Shown piece after piece: positions 12,772-19,042 of a stretch of 19,566 bases of DNA. The DNA lies in the NCBI GenBank assembly GCA_023396215.1, contig JAEWWW010000108.1, positions 1 through 19,566 on the forward strand, in the 5' to 3' direction. Each line of letters begins with the position of its first letter. The first letter of the stretch is position 1. The translations under genes were made by a program, and so were the position numbers. This DNA is from Bacillota bacterium (GTDB lineage: Bacteria > Bacillota > Clostridia > Oscillospirales > Ruminococcaceae). A model generated the notes under the pieces. It saw only the letters and a program-made list of their open reading frames with translations, was not told where the DNA came from and made no database searches.

Positions 12772-13296
12772 ATGGCGGAAGGCTATAAATGGCTTGCTTT
12801 GGGTTATAATGTGCCGATCAATCCTTCCCGCAACCGGGTGTATATCTGGCGCAAGCTCAAGGAGTACGGCGCGGAGTATTTCAAGCAGGGGGTTGCGGTG
12901 CTGCCCCACAACAAGACCTCTCTGGCCCATTTTAAGGGGCTTACGGCGAAAATCAGGGAGATGGGGGGCGAGGCCTCTATCATCGAGATGCGGTTTTTGA
13001 ACAGCGCCGACGAAGCCGATATGGTGGCCCGCTTTAAGAACCAGAGCATCAGCGATTTTACCGAGCTGCTCATCGACTGTGCCCGCCTGACCGAGGATAT
13101 GCGCCGCCACCGCGAGCTGACCGAGGCGATTGAGGCGGATGAACGGCTGCGCAAGATGATAAAACGCTACGGCAAGCTGAAGTCCAAGGACCACTTCAAG
13201 GCCGGGGATGAGCGTCAGGTGGACGAGGGCCTAGGCGAGTTGGCAAAGGCGATGAAATGGTCGGGCAGCGAACTGAAAAAGCTGCTGGATAAATAG
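12772..13296 (+). CDS. ChrB N-terminal domain-containing protein
   Basis: This 174-residue cytosolic protein resembles the N-terminal domain of chromate-resistance protein ChrB. The hallmark segments are KWLALGYNVPINPSRNRVYI followed by WRKLKEYGA, then GVAVLPHNK, and GGEASIIEMRF. The ChrB C-terminal domain is absent, and the remainder is a charged helical region (about 85-174) rich in Lys/Glu/Arg. In ChrB this part has been linked to regulation of chromate genes. No ChrA transporter is nearby, so a chromate role here is not supported, and a regulatory role is a guess. The ATG at 12772 follows AAGGAGGATGCACCA. The gene is monocistronic, with its own promoter and a strong terminator. Confidence 0.8.
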   Translation: MAEGYKWLALGYNVPINPSRNRVYIWRKLKEYGAEYFKQGVAVLPHNKTSLAHFKGLTAKIREMGGEASIIEMRFLNSADEADMVARFKNQSISDFTELLIDCARLTEDMRRHRELTEAIEADERLRKMIKRYGKLKSKDHFKAGDERQVDEGLGELAKAMKWSGSELKKLLDK

Positions 13297-13340
13297 CCCC
13301 CATTTGCCCATGGGGCATCGCGGGGCACCCAAACGACAAA

Positions 13341-13372
13341 GAAGGCTCTCTGCGAATGCAGAGAGCCTTTTT
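13341..13372. terminator. Intrinsic terminator shared by convergent genes
   Basis: AAGGCTCTCTGC (13342-13353) pairs perfectly with GCAGAGAGCCTT around GAAT, followed by five T on the + strand. On the - strand a TTCTTTG tract follows, so it may also end the barstar transcript. The rest of 13297-13448 has only a small CCCCAT/ATGGGG repeat. Confidence 0.92.
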
Positions 13373-13448
13373 GATCCGCCCCAAATCCCGTGTTGGCTTT
13401 ATTGATAAGGACGCTTTAGCCCCCTGTGCCGCGGGGCAGGCGGTTGTT

Positions 13449-13724
13449 TCATTCTTCCTCTACCGAGAAGGTGAAGCGGGGGTTCTGCTCCGCCGCCTGC
13501 CCCAGCACTTCGGCCAAAACATCGGCGTAGGGCCCCAGCCCCTCCCGCAGCTCCCGGCCGTGCAGGATGTGCAGGCAGGCTTCCTCCCGCAGGTCGGTGA
13601 GGCAGTCAAACAGCGCGTCCAGATTGGCCCCGTAGTAGCCGGGCAAGCCCAGCCCCTGCGCCAGCTTCTGATGAAGCTGCTCCCGGGTTGCAATCTCCCG
13701 CCCATCCAGAATCATCTTAACCAT
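13449..13724 (-). CDS. Barstar family ribonuclease inhibitor
   Basis: This 91-residue cytosolic protein is a barstar homologue, the usual length. The signature helix-loop, LPGYYGANLDALFDCLTD at 27-44, aligns with barstar and keeps Tyr30, Asp36 and Asp40 (barstar Tyr29, Asp35, Asp39), the residues that plug the barnase active site. Trp38 is Phe39 here, and the interface Glu76 aligns with Gln76. The ATG at 13724 follows GGGGAGGAAGCCG and overlaps the end of the barnase gene by 8 nt, so translation is probably coupled. It should neutralise the ribonuclease encoded just upstream. It is the last gene of the - strand cluster. Family certain, and pairing with this barnase very likely. Confidence 0.93.
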   Translation of the reverse strand: MVKMILDGREIATREQLHQKLAQGLGLPGYYGANLDALFDCLTDLREEACLHILHGRELREGLGPYADVLAEVLGQAAEQNPRFTFSVEEE

Positions 13725-14280
13725 CGGCTTCCTCCCCATACAGCAGCTCAAAGGATTTATAATGGTCGTCTGTGTAGTATATCAGGCCGTCGTTGGAAAA
13801 TACAATCCGCTTGGCCCCTCTGCTTTTGGCTCCCAGCGTGTCGATATCACATTCGGTGTAGCTGCGCCCCTGCTTTTTGGGCAGCAGCCCCTCATAGTTG
13901 CCAAACCGGTTGCCGCCGATGCAGCGGCCCGGGGCAAAGGGCTCCAGCGAACCGCCCTGCCACCCCAGCTTTTCGGCTTCCTGCTTGGTAATGAAGTTAT
14001 CGGGCAGCCTGCCGTAAAGGTGCAGGTAGAGGGCCACCTCCTCCTTGGAGGTGTAGCTGCCATCCTGCGGCAGGGTGGCCTGCCCGCCTTGTGTTTCGGC
14101 GGGGGGCGGGGCGGTTTCTTCACCCTCGCCGGGCGGAACCGGGACTTGACCTGCGCCGCTTTGGGGCGCCTCCCCCACCGCGGACGAAGAAACTCCGGGG
14201 CCTTCCGGTTGCAGGCCGCAGGCGGCGAGGGATACAACCAGCAGCGCCGCCAGCAGGCAGCTTATCCATCTTTTCATCAT
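13717..14280 (-). CDS. Barnase-type ribonuclease with lipoprotein signal
   Basis: This 187-residue protein has a lipoprotein signal peptide (MMKRWISCLLAALLVVSLAAC, lipidated Cys21). A low-complexity Pro/Gly/Glu/Ser linker of about 50 residues and then a complete barnase domain (about 74-182) follow. All active-site residues align with barnase: Lys99 (Lys27), Glu143 (Glu73, general base), Arg154 (Arg83), Arg158 (Arg87) and His173 (His102, general acid). Other matching blocks are LPDNFITKQEAEKLGW and APGRCIGGNRFGNYEGLLP. It should cut single-stranded RNA. Classical barnase is freely secreted. Here the signal predicts attachment to the outer face of the membrane. The start overlaps the hemW stop (ATGA) and the end overlaps barstar, so inhibitor and enzyme are made together. 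Nutrient RNA degradation or an antibacterial role are both possible. Confidence 0.93.
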   Translation of the reverse strand: MMKRWISCLLAALLVVSLAACGLQPEGPGVSSSAVGEAPQSGAGQVPVPPGEGEETAPPPAETQGGQATLPQDGSYTSKEEVALYLHLYGRLPDNFITKQEAEKLGWQGGSLEPFAPGRCIGGNRFGNYEGLLPKKQGRSYTECDIDTLGAKSRGAKRIVFSNDGLIYYTDDHYKSFELLYGEEADG

Positions 14281-15440
14281 AGTCTATCCTTTCTGCCGGG
14301 CAGGGCCTGCCTTTGGGCGTCGGGCAGCGCGTCCAGCAGCGCTGTGATAATCCCGTTGGACACCAAGAAACCCTGTGGGGTGAGGCGGATGCCCTCCCGG
14401 TCGGCGGCCAGCAGCCCCGCCTGTGCGAAGGGGCGGGCGGCCTCGGCCAATCCCGCAAGGTCGGCGTGGGGAAAGCCGCGCCGCAGCCGCTCATAGGCCA
14501 GCCCCTGCCCCAACCGCAGCGCCAGCATCACCTGCTCCTCCAGGCTGCCTCCGGGGCCATCCTCCACAATATGCCGCCAGGGGTCGGGGCGGCTGATAAA
14601 GCCCTCCAAATCCCGCTCAAAGTAGAACCTGCGCCCCTCCACCAGAGAGTGGGCGGCAGGCCCCACCCCCAGATAATCTTCACAGAGCCAATACTTCAGG
14701 TTATGGCGGCACTGCTGCCCCGGCTTTGCAAAGTTGGATATCTCGTATTGCTCGTACCCCAGCCCGCCCAGTACCTCGGCCACCCGCAGGTAGCTGTCGG
14801 CAAGGGTGTCTTCATCGGGGCAGGCAGGCGGGCGGCGGCCAAAGGGCGTTTCCGGCTCTATCTTCAGCAGGTAGGCCGAGATATGCCCCACACCCAGCTC
14901 GGCGCAGTATCGGGCCGATTGGGCGGCGGTTTCCACCGTCTGGCCGGGGGTGCCAAGCATCAAATCCAGCGAGAGCCGCTCAAAACCGGCCTGTGCCGCC
15001 CACTGCACCGCCGTGGCAGCCTCGCGGGCGGTGTGCCCTCGCCCAAGGGCGGCCAGCTCGTCGGGGTGGGCACTTTGCAGCCCCAGTGAGAGCCGGTTAA
15101 AGCCTCCGGCACGCAGTTCCCCCAGCAGCGCCGCATCCACCGTGCCGGGGTTGGCCTCCAGCGTAATCTCGGCGCCGCCGGCAATGCCCAGCGTCCGGTC
15201 GGCCGCCTCCAGCAGGGTACAGAGAGCCCGCGCCCCCATCAGGCTGGGGGTGCCCCCGCCAAAATAAACGGTATCCACCGGCCCGTGGGCCGGGGCGGTT
15301 TGCAGCGCCCGAACCACCGCCTCCAGATACCGCTCTGCCGTTCCGGGGTGGTAGGCCAGCGAGTAGAAGTCGCAGTAGGGGCATTTGCTGCGGCAGAAGG
15401 GCAGGTGGATATACAGCCCAAGGCCCTGCGCGTTGTTCAT
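14277..15440 (-). CDS. hemW: Radical SAM haem chaperone HemW (HemN-like)
   Basis: This 387-residue radical SAM protein carries the Cys16-X3-Cys20-X2-Cys23 cluster motif in HLPFCRSKCPYCDFYS, followed by the SAM-binding YFGGGTPS and EANPGT blocks. HISAYLLKIEPETPF and the C-terminal HNLKYW...GVGPAAHS segment are typical of HemW. The length fits HemW rather than the longer coproporphyrinogen dehydrogenase HemN. It probably binds haem and delivers it to respiratory proteins. The ATG at 15440 follows AAAGGAGGCCGCC. The order lepA-hemW with one gene between them is a variant of the common Firmicutes arrangement. The stop codon overlaps the barnase start by 4 nt. Confidence 0.93.
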   Translation of the reverse strand: MNNAQGLGLYIHLPFCRSKCPYCDFYSLAYHPGTAERYLEAVVRALQTAPAHGPVDTVYFGGGTPSLMGARALCTLLEAADRTLGIAGGAEITLEANPGTVDAALLGELRAGGFNRLSLGLQSAHPDELAALGRGHTAREAATAVQWAAQAGFERLSLDLMLGTPGQTVETAAQSARYCAELGVGHISAYLLKIEPETPFGRRPPACPDEDTLADSYLRVAEVLGGLGYEQYEISNFAKPGQQCRHNLKYWLCEDYLGVGPAAHSLVEGRRFYFERDLEGFISRPDPWRHIVEDGPGGSLEEQVMLALRLGQGLAYERLRRGFPHADLAGLAEAARPFAQAGLLAADREGIRLTPQGFLVSNGIITALLDALPDAQRQALPGRKDRL

Positions 15441-15477
15441 GGCGGCCTCCTTTCCTCTGTGGGCAGAGATATATGCA

Positions 15478-15510
15478 GGGGGCGCCTGCGGGCAACGCCC
15501 CGGCACCCCC
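15478..15510 (-). other. GC-rich stem-loop between the LiaF-like gene and hemW
   Basis: In the RNA sense, GGGGGTGCC (15510-15502) pairs with GGCGCCCCC (15486-15478) over 9 bp, with an inner GGGC/GCCC. No U-run follows. It may slow polymerase or protect an RNA end. The whole gap is 97 nt. Confidence 0.4.
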
Positions 15511-15537
15511 GATGGTGTTATGTGCATCAAGCAACTA

Positions 15538-16344
15538 TCAGATAATTTCGACCCCGCCGAAGATGGCCACGCAGTTGATGGTCAGGAAGGGCTGCTCCGG
15601 CCCGTTGACCATGGGGGCCCTGTTGGTGTAGCTGCCAAAGATGGGCACCCCCGTTACCCGGATGGGGATGTTGCGGGGGGCTACAATCTCCACCCCGCCA
15701 AAGATGGCGGTGGCGTCAAAGGCCGAGCTGTGGTTCAACGCGATATCCGAAAGGTCAAGCTCCACCGAGCCGAAGATAGCGGTGGCCGACCCGCCGGTAA
15801 ACACCTTGGAGGCGTTGCAGGCTTCGGTGCCGCTGAAGAGGGCCAGATAGTTGGGGTGGGCGTTAAAATCCGGCGTTCCATAGCTGGGGTGGGCTTTCTG
15901 CCGGGGCTGAGGCTCGCCCTCCGCCGCCTCGCCGTTTTCGGGAGGATACTGGGGCGGGTAATAGCCCGGCTCCCCTTCCCGAGGGGGTGCGCCGTAGGGG
16001 TTTTGCTGCATACGGCGGTGCCAGAAACTGCCGCCTGTGATAAGGCTCACGCCGATGAGGATGACGCCAAAGGCCATTAGCACCCCAAAGGCACTGATGC
16101 CGAAACGGCGGAAGACATCCTGCTGCTCCAGCAGCAGCGCGACACCCAGCGCCAGCAGCAGCGAGTTGCCTGCGTTGATGCCGCCGTTAAGCATGCTGGA
16201 AACCGCCGGCAGTATCAGAAACAGGGTCCACCAGCCGTCAAAAAAGATATCAAAATCCCAAAGGTTCAGCGCATTGCCCATCAGGGAAAACCCAACTACC
16301 ACAACCAAAATGCCTGCCAGTATCGTTCCTGTGTTTCTTCTCAT
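15538..16344 (-). CDS. LiaF-like membrane protein (envelope stress sensor family)
   Basis: This 268-residue protein has four hydrophobic N-terminal segments (about 5-24, 38-52, 58-72 and 82-104). A cytoplasmic Pro/Gly/Tyr/Glu-rich linker (about 108-160) follows, and then a C-terminal beta-helix-like domain built on repeats of the type TAIFGSVELDL, TAIFGGVEI and VAIFGGVEII. This arrangement matches the LiaF family (LiaF transmembrane plus LiaF C-terminal domain), whose members hold cell-envelope stress two-component systems in check. No LiaRS partner is next to it. The ATG at 16344 follows GAAAGGTAGTGGAGCA. It lies 61 nt behind lepA in a probable operon. The gap holds a GTTATGCAAG direct repeat with a 16-nt period. 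Confidence 0.85.
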   Translation of the reverse strand: MRRNTGTILAGILVVVVGFSLMGNALNLWDFDIFFDGWWTLFLILPAVSSMLNGGINAGNSLLLALGVALLLEQQDVFRRFGISAFGVLMAFGVILIGVSLITGGSFWHRRMQQNPYGAPPREGEPGYYPPQYPPENGEAAEGEPQPRQKAHPSYGTPDFNAHPNYLALFSGTEACNASKVFTGGSATAIFGSVELDLSDIALNHSSAFDATAIFGGVEIVAPRNIPIRVTGVPIFGSYTNRAPMVNGPEQPFLTINCVAIFGGVEII

Positions 16345-16405
16345 TGCTCCACTACCTTTCTGCGTTATGCAAGGGGCGGGTTATGCAAGCCGGGGCGTCC
16401 CCCGG

Positions 16406-18214
16406 TTATTCGTCCAGTTTGAGTACTGCCATAAAGGCCTCCTGCGGCACCTCGACCGAGCCCAGCTGCCGCATGCGCTTTTTGCCTTCCTTCTGTTTTT
16501 CCAGCAGCTTCTTTTTGCGGGTGATATCACCGCCGTAGCACTTGGCCAAAACGTCTTTGCGCATCGCCTTCACCGTTTCGCGCGCGATAATCTTGCCGCC
16601 GACGGCAGCCTGTATCGGCACCTCAAACATCTGGCGGGGGATATGCTCCTTGAGCTTTTCGGCCATCCGGCGCGCCCGGGGGTAAGCGTTCTCCGCAAAG
16701 ACGATGAAGGAGAGGGCGTCCACCACGTCGCCGTTGAGCAGGATATCCAGCTTCACCAGCTTGGAGGACCGGTAGCCCATCAGCTCATAGTCAAAGGACG
16801 CGTAGCCCTTGGTGCGGGATTTCAGCGCATCAAAAAAGTCGTATACAATCTCGTTGAGGGGCAGCTCGTAATGCAGCTCCACCCGCTCGGTGTCGAGATA
16901 TTTGGTATCCTTATAGATGCCCCGCCGCTCCTGACAAAGCTCCATGATGCTGCCGATATACTGGGCCGGGGTGAAGATATTTGCCCGGACATAAGGCTCC
17001 TCGGCATGCTCGATGTGGGCAGGGTCGGGGTAGTTGGTGGGGTTGTCAATATTGATGATCTGCCCGTCGGTCATATGCAGCTTGTAAACCACGCTGGGGG
17101 CGGTGGTAATCAGGTCGAGGTTGTGCTCACGCTCCAGCCGCTCCTGAATAATCTCCATGTGCAACAGCCCCAAAAACCCGCAGCGGAAGCCAAACCCCAG
17201 CGCCACCGAGGTTTCGGGCTCATAGACCAGCGAGGCGTCGTTGAGCTGCAGCTTTTCAAGGGCATCCCGCAGATCGGGGTATTTTGCGCCGTCGGCGGGG
17301 TAGATGCCGCAGAAAACCATGGGATTCACCTTGCGGTAGCCCGGCAGCGGCTTGGCGGCGGGGTTGTCTGCGTCGGTGACGGTATCGCCCACACGGGTAT
17401 CCCGCACCGTTTTGATGCTGGCGGCGATATAGCCCACCTGCCCGGCAAAAAGCTCCTCTGTGGGCTGCTGGTGGGTGGCCCGCATGGTGCCCACCTCCAC
17501 CACGGTAAACTCAGAGCCGGTGGCCATCATCCGAATGGTCATGCCGGGGCGCACCACCCCGTTCACCACCCGCACATAGACGATAACCCCGCGGTAGCTG
17601 TCGTAGTAGGAGTCGAAGATCAGCGCCTGCAGCGGGGCGTCCTCATCGCCGGTGGGGGGCGGCACGTCGGTAATCACCCGCTCCAGCACCGCTTCGATGT
17701 TAATGCCGTTTTTGGCCGAGATGCGGGGGGCGTCCAGCGCCGGGATGCCGATGATATCCTCCACCTCGTGGGCGGCCCGGTCGGGGTCGGCCGAGGGCAG
17801 GTCTATCTTGTTGATGACCGGTAAAATCTCCAGTCCGTGCTCCACCGCCAGATAGGTGTTGGCCAGCGTCTGGGCCTCGATGCCCTGCGAGGCGTCCACC
17901 ACCAGAATGGCCCCCTCGCAGGCGGCCAGCGAGCGCGAAACCTCGTAGTGGAAGTCCACATGCCCGGGGGTATCTATCAGGTTGAAGGCATACTCCTGCC
18001 CGTCGTTTGCTTTATAGTTGAGCTGAACGGCCCGGGCCTTGATGGTAATGCCCCGCTCCCGCTCAAGGTCCATGTTATCCAGCAGCTGGCTTTCCATCTC
18101 ACGCTGAGAAACCGCCATGGTTTTTTCCAGTATGCGGTCGGCAAGGGTGCTTTTGCCGTGGTCGATGTGGGCAATGATGCAAAAGTTGCGAATATTTTGG
18201 CGTCTGTCTGCCAT
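16406..18214 (-). CDS. lepA: Elongation factor 4 (LepA)
   Basis: This 602-residue ribosome-associated GTPase matches the usual length of LepA. The GTPase motifs are intact: AHIDHGKST (G1), RERGITI (G2), DTPGHVDF (G3), NKID (G4) and SAKNG (G5). The LepA-specific C-terminal domain follows, with QAAVGGKIIARETVKAMRKD and the CYGGDITRKKKLLEKQKEGK tail that reaches the peptidyl-transferase centre. The ATG at 18214 follows AAAAGGAGAACGACA. A longer open frame to 18412 runs through repeat sequence and is not coding. The spoIIP-lepA-hemW neighbourhood is typical of Clostridia. The extended -10 in the palindrome about 245 nt upstream is a candidate promoter. Confidence 0.98.
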   Translation of the reverse strand: MADRRQNIRNFCIIAHIDHGKSTLADRILEKTMAVSQREMESQLLDNMDLERERGITIKARAVQLNYKANDGQEYAFNLIDTPGHVDFHYEVSRSLAACEGAILVVDASQGIEAQTLANTYLAVEHGLEILPVINKIDLPSADPDRAAHEVEDIIGIPALDAPRISAKNGINIEAVLERVITDVPPPTGDEDAPLQALIFDSYYDSYRGVIVYVRVVNGVVRPGMTIRMMATGSEFTVVEVGTMRATHQQPTEELFAGQVGYIAASIKTVRDTRVGDTVTDADNPAAKPLPGYRKVNPMVFCGIYPADGAKYPDLRDALEKLQLNDASLVYEPETSVALGFGFRCGFLGLLHMEIIQERLEREHNLDLITTAPSVVYKLHMTDGQIINIDNPTNYPDPAHIEHAEEPYVRANIFTPAQYIGSIMELCQERRGIYKDTKYLDTERVELHYELPLNEIVYDFFDALKSRTKGYASFDYELMGYRSSKLVKLDILLNGDVVDALSFIVFAENAYPRARRMAEKLKEHIPRQMFEVPIQAAVGGKIIARETVKAMRKDVLAKCYGGDITRKKKLLEKQKEGKKRMRQLGSVEVPQEAFMAVLKLDE

Positions 18215-18283
18215 TGTCGTTCTCCTTTTAGGCAAAGGCACGGCTTCACCATTTCGTAAAATCATAAAGATGAATATGCGGTA

Positions 18284-18354
18284 TGTAGGGGCGGCGGTTG
18301 GCCTCCGGGTTGGTATGTGGACACATCTGCGGGCGGTCGCAGACCGCCCCTGCA
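18284..18354. repeat. REP-like hairpin element, copy 1
   Basis: The element is bounded by TGTAGGGGCGG (18284-18294) and its near-perfect inverse CCGCCCCTGCA (18344-18354). It contains the palindrome ATGTGGACACAT and a perfect hairpin, GGGCGGTC-GCA-GACCGCCC (18331-18349). It lies in the 364-nt gap upstream of lepA. Confidence 0.7.
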
Positions 18355-18376
18355 ACAGGTATGATATCATCGACCT

Positions 18377-18407
18377 TGTAGGGGCGACCTGTGGTCGCCC
18401 GCCTGCA
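18377..18407. repeat. REP-like hairpin element, copy 2
   Basis: TGTAGGGGCGACC, loop TGT, GGTCGCCC (perfect 8-bp stem 18382-18389/18393-18400), ending GCCTGCA. It has the same TGTAGGGGCG...CTGCA layout as copy 1. Its right half recurs at 8744-8758. Confidence 0.75.
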
Positions 18408-18458
18408 AGCAAACTCTTTCGGTATAATTCGCTATCGTCGTAAGCGGGCGCAAGGGCC

Positions 18459-18493
18459 GTGGTATAATAGCTGCCGTGCAGCTATTATACCAC
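18459..18493. promoter_or_regulatory. Perfect 16-bp palindrome with an extended -10 in each arm
   Basis: GTGGTATAATAGCTGC (18459-18474), CGT, then the exact inverse (18478-18493). Each arm holds TGGTATAAT, an extended -10. The - strand copy (TATAAT 18489-18484, with TTGCTT at 18513-18508 and 18-bp spacing) could drive lepA. It is not followed by a U-run on either strand, so it is not a normal terminator. Confidence 0.6.
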
Positions 18494-18495
18494 AC

Positions 18496-18530
18496 AAAAA
18501 ACGCCCTAAGCAATAGATGCCTGCAGGGCG
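18496..18530 (-). terminator. Terminator after the small membrane-protein gene
   Basis: On the - strand CGCCCT (18530-18525) pairs with AGGGCG (18507-18502), followed by six T (18501-18496). It lies 49 nt after the stop of the gene at 18579-18953, just upstream of the palindrome. Confidence 0.65.
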
Positions 18531-18578
18531 CAAACGGTTTTGTCATGCTATTTTTAGCTGCCGCAAATACCCGGCGGC

Positions 18579-18953
18579 TTAAAAGCCGTCGGCCAGCAGG
18601 TGCTCCCGGAACTGCAGCTCCCGCAGCACCTCCTGATGCCTTTCATAGGCCATCCGGCCCTCTGCCCGCAGCGCCGAAGCAAGACGCAGCGCACGGGGCA
18701 CAAAGGCGTACTGCTGCTGCACCACCCTTTGTATCTGGTTCACAGCATCGATTGAAACGGTCCTCTGGTGCCCCAGTATGCTCATCTGCAAAAAGAACGT
18801 TTCATCCAGGCGGGCGGTCACCGCCGGGCTGGCCTCCCCCACCCCATAGCGGCGGGAATGTACATCCACCGACAGCAGCCCCCAAAGGCCGCCTATCAGC
18901 AGCAGCGTAATGGCAAAGGAGGCCGCCGCCACCTGAAGATTGCGTTTTTTCAT
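18579..18953 (-). CDS. Small single-pass membrane or secreted protein, unknown function
   Basis: This 124-residue protein is not recognised. One hydrophobic segment (about 8-28, after MKKRN) is either a membrane anchor or an uncleaved signal. The remaining 95 residues are polar and mostly helical in look, with an Arg/Glu-rich C-terminus (RMAYERHQEVLRELQF), and would lie outside the membrane. The ATG at 18953 follows AGAGGGAGCAG, but this ribosome binding site lies in one arm of a 12-bp inverted repeat whose other arm directly follows the spoIIP stop. The position behind spoIIP suggests co-expression during sporulation, which is inference from context only. A terminator separates it from lepA. 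Confidence 0.75.
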   Translation of the reverse strand: MKKRNLQVAAASFAITLLLIGGLWGLLSVDVHSRRYGVGEASPAVTARLDETFFLQMSILGHQRTVSIDAVNQIQRVVQQQYAFVPRALRLASALRAEGRMAYERHQEVLRELQFREHLLADGF

Positions 18954-18957
18954 CTGC

Positions 18958-19034
18958 TCCCTCTTTCTGCGTCAAGCCGCGCGGCCACGCGGCCGTGGTC
19001 GGTATGCGGCTGTTTATGTAGACAGAAAGAGGGA
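18958..19034 (-). promoter_or_regulatory. Long stem predicted to bury the downstream ribosome binding site
   Basis: In the RNA sense, TCCCTCTTTCTG (19034-19023), 8 nt after the spoIIP stop, pairs perfectly over 12 bp with CAGAAAGAGGGA (18969-18958). That segment contains the ribosome binding site of the next gene. Inner stems AGCCGC/GCGGCT and a GGCCACG/CGTGGTC-type hairpin stack inside. A ribosome finishing spoIIP would open it. Confidence 0.65.
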
Positions 19035-19042
19035 TAAGTATG

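Noticed and set aside
16364..16389. Direct repeat GTTATGCAAG twice with a 16-nt period between lepA and the LiaF-like gene, next to a CCGGGG/CCCCGG hairpin.
   Set aside because: Only two short copies. It may be a binding site but could equally be chance or slippage, and there is no U-run, so I do not call a terminator or operator.
18284..18407. CRISPR array.
   Set aside because: There are only two imperfect hairpin units without regular spacers and no cas genes.
18215..18412. N-terminal extension of LepA to 18412.
   Set aside because: It crosses the REP-like repeats. LepA homology and a strong ribosome binding site place the start at 18214.
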